From NCBI GenBank assembly GCA_900155495.1, contig FTLJ01000617.1, positions 1 through 14,631 on the forward strand: 14,631 nt of DNA, in the 5' to 3' direction. Of this stretch, positions 1 to 9,539 are shown piece after piece (positions within the stretch are counted from its first letter, which is position 1; each line of letters opens with the position of its first letter). The notes under the pieces are model-generated. The model made no database searches. It worked only from the letters and a program-made list of their open reading frames with translations, and had not been told where the DNA came from. This DNA comes from Porogramme epimiltina. Its lineage: Eukaryota; Basidiomycota; Agaricomycetes; Polyporales; Polyporaceae. The translations under genes and the position numbers were made by a program.

Positions 1-1865
1 ATGGGTGGCGAGTCGAATGATGGGATTGGGGTGTACTCGTCATACGTGACAACCGCGCGACCGTCCGCAGAGAATACAATGCGGTTCACTAGACTGTTTG
101 AACCCTCAGCGTGGACGTTGAACTCACGTAGGAGGTGAGGGGCGATCTTGTTCTCAATGGGGTGTTGGGTAGAGGCCGGTTGGGAGTTTGGGTGTGAAGG
201 GAGAGGGAGAGAGACCTCCCATATGGATGCCTTGCCGTAGCCACTTGCTCCTACTATCCGCGTATTGTCCAAGGAGAATGAGATAGCGCTTATCTCACGG
301 GTATGGTTGATTTCCCACAAGAGGCCATTCGATGTGAGGTCATAAAGGCGTATAACAAGATATCCTTTCCGTCTGCCTGAATATTCCCCAGATTTAGAAG
401 ACGGGTGCCACCATCTCGTGACTATCTGGGTCGGCGGGTGTGACTTGGATGCCGAAACGGGACTGTCGTCCAAGGATGAGAAGAGGACGAGGTCTTTCTT
501 CGATGAAGTCGTGAGAGCCCAGATCTCGCATTCTCCACGATAGATCTCCGCCCCACGCCCCGTCTTTGTGTCCCAGCTCCGGACTGTTCCATCCAGCGAG
601 CCCGAGATCAGCTGCCCAGAGCCCGGAGCGGACGCCGTCTGCACCACGACCTTCTCGTGTCCACGAAGAACTGATGCGGAGTTGCTGTGTTCCCGATCGT
701 ACAGGACGATGGAGTGATCCTCCCGGCCGGAAAGCGAGAGCCAATGCCCGTCGGACGACCATGACAGCGCGACAATTTTGAGACGAAGAGAAGTAATGTC
801 TGGACGCGCTATGGTGTCGACGAGCTTGGAGGACGACACGTCCCACACCTGCACCGTCCCGTCCTCAAGCGCCGCTGCGAGCACGTCGTTGTCGTGTGGC
901 GAGAACGCGACCGCGCACACCGCACTCTGCACCCCGTCGCTCGTGGCCGCCGCGTCGCCCGAGTCCCCGGGGCGGCTCGCCTGCATCACGGCCGTGTCCC
1001 AGGTGCGCGCCGTTCTGTCGTGGGAGGAGACGAGGTTTGCGCCGTCGGGGGAAAATCGCAGGTGATTGATTCGTTCCCCTCGAATCTGCTCGGATTCTCC
1101 GAGGGGCTCGCCGGTGGTGGGGTCCCAAAGACGAATTGAGGATCCGCCATCGATGTCCCACCCGACGGCGAGGGAGGAGCCGTGAGGGGAGAAGTCGAGT
1201 CCCCAAACGTAGCCCGGGATCTCCAGCCGCCTGAGGGAATCGGAGCCCGAGGAGGCGTCCGCGGCCCACAGAACGACCGCGTCGCCGCCTCCGCATGCGA
1301 TGATTTTGTCGTCCGGAGAAATGGCGACGGCCTTGACCTGGAAGTCGTGTTGGAGGGTGCGAACGTGGGAGGTGTCCGGGAGGGACCAGATTCTGCACGT
1401 GTTGTCGAAGCTTCCGGAGAGCAAGAAGGACCCGTCGTGCGAGAATGCTACAGAATTGACGCTACCAGAATGGCCATCGAGGCTTGTGGCTGGTTTGAAC
1501 TCGGTGGAATCGAAGTCCCACAGTTTGATCGTGTTGTCCATAGAGCCTGAGGCGGCATAGCGGCCCTGGAAGGAGTACGCCACCGATAGGACCCAGCGCG
1601 AGTGAGCCTCCTGTGACGCAAGGCATGCGCCTGTCCGGACATCCCATAGACGAACCATCCTGGTATCCGACCCAGAAAGAATTTCCTTGCCATCGGGCGA
1701 GAATGCTACTTCACGGACACAATCTGAGTCTTCCTTGAGTACAAGCGCCTGGACTCCTGTGCGAGCGTCCCATAGCCGGATCGTGTTGTCGGCGGAGGCG
1801 GTCGCGATTTGCGAGCCGTCAGGAGAGTAAGCCGCGCACAGGACTGGGCCGGTATGGCCCTCCAT
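1..1865 (-). repeat. WD40 repeat domain (about 12 blades or more)
   Basis: The C-terminal part of the receptor, from residue 953 on, reads as consecutive WD40 blades. Typical pieces are GHTGPVLCAAYSPDGSQIA followed by DNTIRLWD, then VAFSPDGKEILSG with VRLWD, and VAYSFQGRYAASGS with NTIKLWD. Later blades end in IRLWD, ARTWD, VQVWD, VRSWD and IRLYD. Blades 1-4 are the most canonical. The later ones are increasingly degenerate, and the block around 510-340 carries a long inter-strand insertion rich in Ser, Lys and Trp. The blades differ clearly from each other, so this is not the near-identical hypervariable array known from HET-E-type recognition genes. The domain likely forms one or two beta-propellers acting as ligand sensor; that role is inferred from the family. 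Confidence 0.88.
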
Positions 1866-4800
1866 GGTGCTGATGCCCACACTCCAGTAGTCTGGCAGCT
1901 CTGTCGGGACCAGGATAGCGGGGCGCATTTCTCGAGCATACGAAGTCCTCAGGCGCGTCGAAACGGGGCACGACGGGAGCGCAAAGGTGTAAATTGTCGA
2001 CGCCAGAGTACTGATTGCGGAGTAGCTTGACCGCACCATCCGCTCGCAGTCATACAGTAGCTCAACGGCGTCCGTCGATGAATGCGTTAGAAAAGACTAT
2101 TAAAACGAAAAAAAAACTACTAAGAATGTGTCTCGGCATGAGAGGTCGGGGAAGTTCAACGTACATTCAAGGCCCGCCGAGCCATCTTCAGGATGTCGAA
2201 AACGATCTCCGCTTCGCCCATGACGCTCAGGGCCTCCAGCCAACGAAGTAGATGCTTCTGCGAGAATGTAGTGACAAGCGCAAGAGCCTCTTCATCCATC
2301 TTGCCCTCCAAAAGATGATGTGCCCAGTGGCGGAGAGCGTATTGTACGTGGGGAGGGGGACGAACATGCGCAGGCTCGAGAAGAGTGGAGTCTCCACGAT
2401 TCGAGTCGGAGATGTTAGAGGTGTCAGATCCAAAGATGCTCATCATTATCTTGAGGCAGCGCTTTGCGAGGACAGGGTGATGGTCCCCGGGTTGGACAAG
2501 GAGCTCAGCGCGAGTGCATCTGGTTGAATTGACGAGGAAGTCGGGGAAGGAAGGATGAATGATCTGAATGAGGCCCGCATTTGAGTCTGGGAGGGTGATA
2601 ACAGAGCTGAGCATCTCGAGTGTGGTTTTTGATGTTCCCTCCGTTAGTCCGAGAAGGGAGTCGAGTGTTCCTGTAGACACCTGTTCGCGCAAGAGCACCA
2701 GCGCGCCGACGGCAGAGCGTACCCTTTTCATTCTGTCTTGTGTCGACTTCGCGGAAATTGCTGCGTCCAGAACGCCAAGGTAGAGCTCGTCTAGAGGGGC
2801 CGTGGGTGAATGAAGTTGTTCGGGCTTCACTATAGAGAGCACAATGTCAAGCTGTCTTTCGGGGTCGCTGGCCTCAGGATCCATAATGAACTTGAGCGCG
2901 GTCGCAATGACAATGAATACACCAGAGGTAAGAGCCTTGAGTTGGCCGCACTTCTTCAGATTCGGCCAGCTCTCGTCCTTGCCGTACATGTTTCTGATAA
3001 CTTCCAACTGTGTATCAACATAAATGGAAATATCGCGTCGCATAATGTCCGGAGATATCTCATTGAGACGGAAGATGTGGGTGTTCTGGCGAAGTAAGTG
3101 GTACTGGCGGAAACCTTTGACGATGCGAGCTTCGGGCCGACTAGTGATCACGAACTTCAACGGGCGGAGATCATTGACGAACTCCGAAAGCGCCGTCAGG
3201 ATAACAGAGACCACCGCGGTGTCAAGGCATTCGTCGAGTGCATCGATGATCACTACTAGCGGGAGGGGAGGGTCGTTTTTCATCGCCTTCAATGGTTCTA
3301 CAATGAGCTCCTTGAGCTGATCGGACGGTTTCGCGCGGTAGATGTCCGGATTCGCTGAGAGCACCTTGATGACTTCCTTAGCGAACGCCAAATTGGACAC
3401 GGCAAGCTGATAGGCGATGGTGGGGAAGATTCGATGTATCTCACTCCGGCCGTCAGTTCGCGCGCAGAAGAAACTTGCCCCGAGGCGGCCCGTGTGGTGG
3501 CACCATGATGCGATAGTGTTTGCGATAGTGGACTTCCCTGTTCCGGCTTCACCGTGCATCCACAGAATCCACAGGTCCTCGGGGATGTGTGATGTTGGTG
3601 AGGTAGTACCGTCATTTTGTTTCAGGTCAGGGGCGATCCAGAACCGAATTATCGACAGGACCTCCATCCTCGTGGACGGGGTGCACTCGACCCGACCGCT
3701 CTGGCTATCGTTGTACCGAGCGTCGCTGACGTGTTTGAGGTTCCCGAGTATCTCGAGTTCTGGGATGTGTCGTCAGCAATCGATGGGTAAAGCTGACGGG
3801 AGACATGCCTTTATAATATATGTGTAGATCGAGTTTAGTATCTATCCTCTGATTTAAACGACGAAGTACGTTAGTCGTTGGTGTAGGGGAAATATCACGG
3901 GAAAGAACATACTTCGACAACGATCCAGATAGAGAGAACCGCTTCAGTCTAATGACAGGGTCAAGCGTCAGATCAACGCAGAGAACTTCACAGTCCGATG
4001 ATACAACTTGGCACGTACCTTGAGTCCTTCCACAAGCGAAGACAACTTTTGAATCTCGCCTTCTAACTGCTCAGCAATACCTTCCACCTGGATTACTTGC
4101 TTGGCCTTCTCGACCCATTCACGAGTGTTCAAGTCTCGTACGCTAGTAGCCACTTGCTGTACTTCCCTTCAAGAGCAAGGGGAGCTGTCAGCGAGGCGAC
4201 TATTGCTGAAACCAATGAACGTACTTTTCAAAGCGAACAAGTCTCTGTACAAGCTCCCGCGAATTGTTCGTGGACTTCACAAGCTTCTGAATCATCTCCA
4301 CCAGTGGGTCAACACGCTGCTGGAATGTCTGAATGGTGTCCATGTTGGATTTATATTTCTATGGGGGAATGCTATAAGTGGAATGTTATTGGCGCGATGA
4401 GGAGATTGGAGCTCACGCCATATATTTCAATTGAGGCAACAACCGCTCCCAAAGCAGCTTGGAGGGGTGGCAGCGGGGCCGACGCCTCCTTTGCAACCTT
4501 GAGTACGCTCAACAGGCTTCCCAGCGCCGTCTTGATGGCATTCGATGAGCTGCGACCACCTGCCGCGGCGACGTCGGCGGGCTCCATGGCGGCCTCCGCA
4601 ACCACTGGGTTCTCGAGTGCAGGAGACGTACTCGATGCTTCCGGAAGCTGGGATGTCTGTGGTGGTTGTGCAAGAGGCGCAGTGTCGGCGTTCGGGGTAG
4701 AAACAGATGATGTTCCTAGCACTGGTGCCTCGTCGGGCACGCTTGGCGATGGTGGAGTGTGAGGACGGTCATCGAGCGTTTGGATGGCATCCGGGGCTGA

Positions 4801-5088
4801 GAGAGCCTGAGTTTCCGTCGCACTATGCTGGGCGGTACTATCTTGCGCCACGGGCGGAGGTAGAGGAGGGGGAGGGAGAGGAGCTGGCTGGGACGAAGTG
4901 CCTAAATGAAGACCACCTGATACTGTCGTTGAGGAAGTGGCTGCCGGTAGAGATGGTGTAGCGACGCGCATATTCGGCGGGCGGGAAGACGATCGCGCAG
5001 CGGGTGTCGTCCGTCCGAGCGACAAGTCGGGACACGAAGCGCACGAGAGTCCATGTACGGTCCTCGTGATTTTCCTCCACAGCTCCAT
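1..5088 (-). CDS. NACHT-WD40 NOD-like receptor, 7 exons, 3' end outside window
   Basis: Fungal NOD-like receptor: a signalling NTPase thought to oligomerise when its repeat domain senses a ligand; relatives such as HET-E act in non-self recognition and cell death. Exons on the minus strand: 5088-4417, 4358-4225, 4166-4019, 3948-3913, 3848-3809, 3759-2165 and 2096-1. Introns are 49-70 nt and all phases agree, giving at least 1573 residues with no stop. Order: Pro/Ser/Ala-rich leader (1-183), helical/coiled-coil segment (184-343), NACHT (about 405-565) with GEAGTGKST near 413 and VVIIDALDECLD near 510, helical linker, then WD40 blades from about 953. The ATG at 5088 is chosen because an in-frame TAA lies upstream at 5127-5125. 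No HET, nucleoside phosphorylase or lipase effector domain is visible. The family call is firm; the two micro-exons and the true start are less certain. Confidence 0.9.
3098..3577 (-). other. NACHT NTPase core of the receptor
   Basis: Nucleotide-binding switch of the receptor, lying in exon 6. Seen directly: Walker A P-loop GEAGTGKST (about 3553-3527), an acidic Walker B stretch ending DALDECLD (about 3260-3224), and the sensor-like segment FVITSRPEARI shortly after. These match the basidiomycete NACHT consensus, in which the invariant Lys-Ser/Thr of the P-loop binds phosphate and the Asp/Glu pair coordinates Mg and activates water. Because all key residues are present, the NTPase is predicted to be functional rather than a decayed copy. 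Just upstream, the segment RYNDSQSGRVECTPSTR is the usual lead-in (Cys-x-Pro-x-Thr-Arg) seen before NACHT in this family. Confidence 0.9.
3760..3808 (-). other. Putative GC-AG intron (49 nt)
   Basis: Intron 5 of the receptor gene. On the minus strand the exon ends AAAG and the intron begins GCATGT, with a branch-like TGCTGAC and acceptor CATCCCAG. Removing it joins residue 344 (G + AA = Glu) in frame and gives ELEILGNLKHVSDARYN, the expected lead-in to NACHT. No GT donor in the preceding exon keeps both phase and this sequence, so the rare GC donor is the best reading. A different small-exon arrangement cannot be excluded without transcripts. Confidence 0.6.
3809..4539 (-). other. N-terminal helical/coiled-coil segment of the receptor
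   Basis: Residues 184-343, encoded by the end of exon 1 and exons 2-5. It starts with an amphipathic stretch around LGSLLSVLKVAKEASAPLPP and continues through long Lys/Glu/Leu-rich helices, such as VEMIQKLVKS and AEQLEGEIQKLSSLVEGLK, to RIDTKLD. Many basidiomycete NACHT-WD40 proteins have a helical bundle here that resembles the MLKL/HeLo type of four-helix domain. I infer a similar fold from helical character and position only; no diagnostic motif is visible. If correct, this would be the effector (cell-death or membrane-targeting) module, since no enzymatic effector domain precedes NACHT. The region before it (residues 1-183) is low-complexity Pro/Ser/Ala/Thr with a polyproline run near residues 70-80 and looks disordered. 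Confidence 0.5.
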
Positions 5089-5220
5089 GTCTTGCACGAG
5101 CCTGGATGATGTGTCGAGGGCGGTTTACAGGGGAAGAGGGCGCATAGAGTGGGGAAAGTGGGCGGACGACGAAAAGGCGGGGACGGCGAGGGCGTGCGAC
5201 GACATTCGAGGTTGATTGAT
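5089..5220 (-). promoter_or_regulatory. Pyrimidine-rich leader/core promoter region of the receptor gene
   Basis: Just upstream of the ATG, the minus strand is CT-rich (CACTTTCCCC, CCCTCTTCCCC), as is common around fungal transcription starts. I see no clear TATA box; an ATCAATCAACC stretch at about 5210-5220 is only a loose CCAAT-like match. An in-frame TAA at 5127-5125 stops the reading frame upstream of the chosen start. The promoter role is inferred from position and composition. Confidence 0.3.
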
Positions 5221-6849
5221 ATTGCTTCCGAGGGGCGTGGTGGCTATCTGCACGCGACGTCCTACGCGATGTGCACGGGACGTACGGGCGTTTGTGTCGA
5301 AGAAGCAGGGCGCTATGAAGACCTAGGCGTCGTTATCAAAGAGCGGGGGAAATGCGGGGGAACACGCTGTCACCTAAGCGGAGGGACAAAGTCCGCAAGT
5401 TTGCGTGTCTACGTGAAGCAAGAAGAGCGTATGCCGCGCTTGCCCTCTTGGCACGAACAAGGGAGTGTCTCTACGTGGATACCAGTTTAGGATTATCATT
5501 TCTAAAGTCAACTATTGTGACAAATGCTAGTCCTACGGTTGAGGTGAGAGCCGATCGCGCAGATATTGAACGCACGCACCTATAGAGCCTGAGCAACCCC
5601 GCTAGCGCGCTCGATCCATTTCCGGTCCCGCTTCCTGATACGCTAGCACCTCCAGCCTTCCCGCCGCCATCCCTGTTACTCGTGGCTTCCAAGATCCCAG
5701 CGTCCGTCACCATGTTCTAGAGCCCATCATTTACCCCTGCACAACCACGGCGGCATACCGCATTGTCAATCGAAATAGAGATCAAAACGTTCCTATTGAA
5801 TATCGAGCCCCTCTCTTGTTGCTATAGGAGAAGAGCAAAGGCCTTAGCACTTATGACCACCTAGGTAGCGACCCAGTACACATAGACATGGAGGCAGCAC
5901 GAATGTACGAGGGTCTGGGGGCGGCAACAGAAGCGGCAGTCCGAGCCCCGCACGGGCGCGGCAGGACAGGCGTGGGGCTGAAGGGGCTATAGTAGACAGG
6001 CGCGAGGCGCACGTAGGTTCGCGGAGGCCAGGTCCAGGGGTCGGGCACCGGACGCCAGGATTCTAGAACGCATGCATTGCCCGAGCTCTAGGGTTGGCGT
6101 CGGAGGGCTGAGAGTACTATTGGACGGCCAGGCCTAGGGGAGAGGCGATGAGGGACAGCGTCTGCAGAAACAGGGGAGCCGCCTGGGCACCGTCAGCCTG
6201 ACCGCAGGTGGCGCCGAATACCATCAGGAAGAAGCAGCGGAGGGGAAGCGAAGACGCCACTGGCAGTAGGCCGAGCTGCTCCTCGTGCGCGCTATTCTGA
6301 GACGGGCCAGAGGATTGGCTGGAGGCCAGGCGCTAGACAGTCAAGGTTCATGCAGAGTGAGCCACGGGTCCACCTCGCGTCGGACGACAGGTTCGAATTC
6401 GCCCATCGAAGGATCACGTACGGTGCGAACGGCTTGACGGGCGTGGCAGTCGAGAATAGAGAGACCTGACAGGAAGCCCGTGTGTCGAGGAGTGCGTGCA
6501 ATTGCAAGCCCAGTCCCAGCAAGCCTGACTCACGACCGAGCATTTTCAACGCGCCGGGGATGTGACCATGATCGTGACCATGATGTCACATTAACCCGCA
6601 TGCGTCACCCTGGTCTCGCAGACTCCCTCGTACCGCTCCTGCCCCGACGCCTACCCATCCCGCCGCCCCCCGCATACGCTCTTCCCCCGTCGTACTTCTT
6701 TCCCATTCACCCTGAACCCGCCACGCTATCTACCGGCAGAACCCTCAGACAGCCCAAGTTGCGCCGAACCGATGTTCCCGGCCCCTGGTGGCAGACTTCA
6801 CTGTCCTCTTTTCAACGCCATCGTGCCGATTTGGGCCACCGGAATTGAA
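5221..6849. other. Non-coding flank upstream of the receptor; one weak small-gene candidate
   Basis: No recognisable protein in any frame, no tRNA and no rRNA. Composition is mixed, with a GC-rich stretch at 5880-6260. The only gene-like signal is on the minus strand, where 6543-6534, 6465-6422 and 6332-6117 can be joined through GT-AG introns (68 and 89 nt) into an 89-residue frame ending in a hydrophobic tail (APLFLQTLSLIASPLGLAVQ). The first exon would be only 10 nt and I recognise no family, so I leave it uncalled. Confidence 0.4.
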
Positions 6850-6921
6850 CGCGCCTGCGCGCGCTCGCGCGCGCCGGGCGTCTATGCGCGCGGACGCGTG
6901 CAGGCGCGTGCAGTGGCGTTC
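6850..6921. repeat. GC-rich 10-bp periodic array, block 1
   Basis: About seven successive 10-bp units of alternating purine/pyrimidine DNA (for example GCGCCTGCGC, GCGCTCGCGC, CAGGCGCGTG). The block ends in CGCGTGCAGTGGCGTTC, a string repeated exactly inside block 2 at 7503-7519. The block is roughly bounded by an inverted pair, ATTGAACGC on the left and GCGTTCGAT on the right (8 of 9 matching). No function is known to me. Confidence 0.7.
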
Positions 6922-7395
6922 GATTCTCTTGTCGAACCTATGGTCACCCGAAGCACCGGGTCAAACTTGGTATTTTACCGCTCCGAGTCCCGTTACTATG
7001 TCATACTGATAAACATAACAGCACCTTGAGGTCTTAGGGCGACTTACTACTGTCTTTCATGAAAATATTCCACAACTCTTACTGTATACAGCCAGTAGGC
7101 CCAGTACGCGTTCGATACCTGTGCATTGCGTTCGGAAAACGGTAGTGAGGTGTATTGAATGTGTCTTAATATATTTACCTGCCATGATCTGTAGAATGGC
7201 CTACATAAGGACACAATTCTTCTTTGGCCCTGAGTGTGCTGCAGTGCACTTGCCTCCACCACATCCGCGTCTTTGTAACATGACAATTAGATGCATATCA
7301 TAGTATAAACAGTGTTCCTTCATGTAAGCGTTGACCAATTATGAGCATAGACTGAGGGAGCCTCGTTCAAGGATGGGCACCAGTATGTGTAGTGA

Positions 7396-7558
7396 CACAT
7401 AGGCGCGTGCGCAAAGTTGCGTGCAGGCGCGCGCAAGCGCGTGCAAGGTCGCGCGCGGGCGCGTGCAAGGTCGCGTGCGGGCGCGTGCGGGGCGCGCGCA
7501 GACGCGTGCAGTGGCGTTCAGGCGCGTTCGGGCGCGCGCAAGGTCGCGCGCACATAGG
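7396..7558. repeat. GC-rich array, block 2, bounded by 8-bp direct repeat CACATAGG
   Basis: A 147-bp GC array (7404-7550) lies between two exact copies of CACATAGG at 7396-7403 and 7551-7558. The inside consists of degenerate units around GCGCGTGC. Two 22-bp copies at 7437-7458 and 7459-7480 differ at one base, and 10-bp units follow from about 7481 to 7550. The flanking DNA is ordinary AT/GC-balanced sequence, so the array edges are sharp. The direct repeats could be a target-site duplication or an end product of slippage; the ends show only a weak CGCGYG inverted match. Confidence 0.75.
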
Positions 7559-7910
7559 TACGTCCGTTCGAGCCCGGCTACAACCGGGTATTTATTTCGT
7601 CTTTACTTAGGTATATGCGGCGGGGGAGACTGAAAGGGGAACTAGAAAATTATCACAGCAAGAAACAAGGAAGATGCAAAAGTGCACGCCATTGATCCAA
7701 ACCTCCACCTTGATGGCTGCAAGTAGAAGTAATGATGACCGTATGGCCCATAGAGTCCTCTCAATGACTGAATTATCTGCTAATAACAAGGTTCTCTTTC
7801 AGTACGATTAAATAGAACATATGTTTACAGTCTATACACCAGGAGGAATTTGTGATAGGTATTTGTCTCTTCGTTGTCAATCCAGAACGGCACCTGCGAA
7901 GGGACTGAAG

Positions 7911-7990
7911 CGGCGCGCACAGGCGCTTGTGGGCGCGTGCATGCGCGTGCATGTGCGTGCGAGCGCGTGCAAGCGCGCGCAGGCGCGGCC
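7911..7990. repeat. GC-rich 10-bp periodic array, block 3
   Basis: Eight consecutive 10-bp units; the central ones are GGGCGCGTGC, ATGCGCGTGC, ATGTGCGTGC, GAGCGCGTGC and AAGCGCGCGC. The constant part is GCGYGTGC and the first two bases vary. The same unit family makes up blocks 1 and 2, all in the same orientation within about 1.1 kb. The alternating purine/pyrimidine pattern makes these tracts prone to Z-DNA. Confidence 0.75.
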
Positions 7991-8569
7991 AATTATCGCA
8001 GCCCTGCCGATTTTGAAGAAGGTGCCTCGTCTCTCCCACCTGTTGAACAGCTACTACGACCCACTGAGTGGCACACCTCCACCACCCTCTTTGGTATATC
8101 TGTTATCGCGTCTTATGGTCTATTCGCAGGCTTAAATTATGCATGCTAGGATGTACATACACAAGTACATACTCTCGTGAAACGCATACCCCCACGATCC
8201 ATCATCTCCTTTCCGCAATCAAAGGCATTACTGCGCCGCACCTCTTGATCCAATGACGGCACTAGAGGGAGGTGGAGCATGGCTCGGAGTTGTGCTAGGG
8301 CATCAATCACGAGTACGTAGTCTCTACGCTGAACTTCTAGGGAGCATACTCAACCAGCTAGTATGCAGCATTTTGTCGAATCTCGGCTGAGCTCTTGTGA
8401 AGCATCCAGGTGCCCTAGCATGGTTTTAATACCCACGGAGCTCGTGAACGTCCACCCCCTTGTCACCCATACTGTATACGCCCATCCTAGTCCAAACATG
8501 ACCTCGCCTCGCTAGGCCTACCCAACGACACCAACAAGGCATTGAGGCCTGTACTCTGGTCTTCTATAG

Positions 8570-9004
8570 ATGTGTTTCCCTCTGGAGGTGAGTACCGGAC
8601 AATTCTCTGGATGGCTCTGCCTGACGCCCACCGATCCAGTCAAGTTTCTAGCGTCCCGGGACGTCTGTGGACGGAAGCAAGAGCTTCATGGGAAGGAGAC
8701 CATGGTGAGCTCTAGTGCGTCGTACATGTCAAAGCGAGTACATGTTCATGATGCAATCCTGGGCTGTAGAGGATACCCAAGCTCTCCCAAACGCCCACTG
8801 TGTGCGTGCAACTCTCCGGGCCTTCTCCTTTATCACCGTGCCGCTGCAAGCGAACTGACAACCCCAAATACCTCTAATGAAGTCCTAGTCCAATGCACTC
8901 GCAGAGGCCATCACACATTGGTCGTTCCTAGCTCTGTCTGTCGGAGACCTGAACCAGACATGCATTCCGCGCCATGCAGTAACCAGGTCCGGTCATTTCT
9001 GTGA
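8570..9004 (+). CDS. Open frame of 144 codons, unrecognised; doubtful gene
   Basis: An uninterrupted ATG-to-TGA frame, the longest unspliced non-antisense frame in the middle of the window. The predicted protein starts MCFPLEVSTGQFSGW and is rich in Ser, Cys, His and Arg. It has no signal peptide, membrane segment or motif that I recognise. A GTGAGT donor lies inside it at 8588-8593, with a CTGAC branch-like site and CAG/AAG acceptors near 8639-8644, so the frame might instead be spliced. Length alone does not separate it from chance in DNA of this composition, and the residue mix is not typical of a conserved protein. Confidence 0.12.
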   Translation: MCFPLEVSTGQFSGWLCLTPTDPVKFLASRDVCGRKQELHGKETMVSSSASYMSKRVHVHDAILGCRGYPSSPKRPLCACNSPGLLLYHRAAASELTTPNTSNEVLVQCTRRGHHTLVVPSSVCRRPEPDMHSAPCSNQVRSFL

Positions 9005-9539
9005 TGATATTGTTACTCGTTTAACAACTCTGACACACAATGCGTGCAGCAACCCAGCCGTTGTTTACGGGCGCGAACATCCTGGGACCTCTTCAGCCAT
9101 GAACTGGCCGAGTCGGTGGCCCGTTCTACGTTTTTACGATCCCCGTTTTCCGTCTCCTGTCGAGCTATTAGCTAGGCCGCGGACAAGTACTCGACAAGCG
9201 TGCAAAATACTCCCTTTCGACCTTCCTCGACAACCAGCAGATGTGCAACTACCCGCGGATGACGAGACGGCATGTCAACCTACGCGCGCTGCATCGTCAT
9301 GGATCATGGATCGCGATGGACCGTGCAAGGCTTTACATGTATGTCAGCATCGAGTTGTTTAGCTGTTTGACGATGCGGATAGTCCACTTCGGCGGCCGCT
9401 ACTCATAAGAACTATGTATCGCTGAAGTGAGACATTGCTGCACGCTACTGGTCTCGTTGTGTATGCTATTCGAAAACCAAATATATTTCTGTGGGCTACG
9501 AGCACGCGACATCGCATGTGCACGACGACCGCCGCCTCT

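Larger units (their letters stand above)
6922..8569. other. Gene-free spacer around the GC arrays
   Basis: Outside the arrays this stretch is relatively AT-rich (for example 7010-7330 and 7620-7860) and has short, unrecognisable frames on both strands. A short hairpin, CCCGG-CTACAA-CCGGG, lies at about 7574-7590, immediately after block 2. I see no tRNA, no transposase and no long terminal repeat. Confidence 0.4.

Noticed and set aside
865..1398. Arg/His/Pro-rich minus-strand frame of 177 codons
   Set aside because: Different frame from the continuous WD40 reading, which is open through the whole segment and shows clear blade motifs.
4097..4762. Open plus-strand frame of 221 codons
   Set aside because: It lies opposite receptor exons 1-3 and their introns and has no family resemblance. 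It is the antisense shadow of a low-complexity coding region.
6387..6402. tRNA B-box-like GGTTCGAATTC
   Set aside because: Flanking bases do not form a T stem and no A box or acceptor stem lies at the proper distance.
7404..7550. CRISPR-like or coding interpretation of the GC array
   Set aside because: Units are about 10 bp with no unique spacers, and a 10-bp period shifts the reading frame at each unit. The Arg/Ala-rich frames through it are composition effects.
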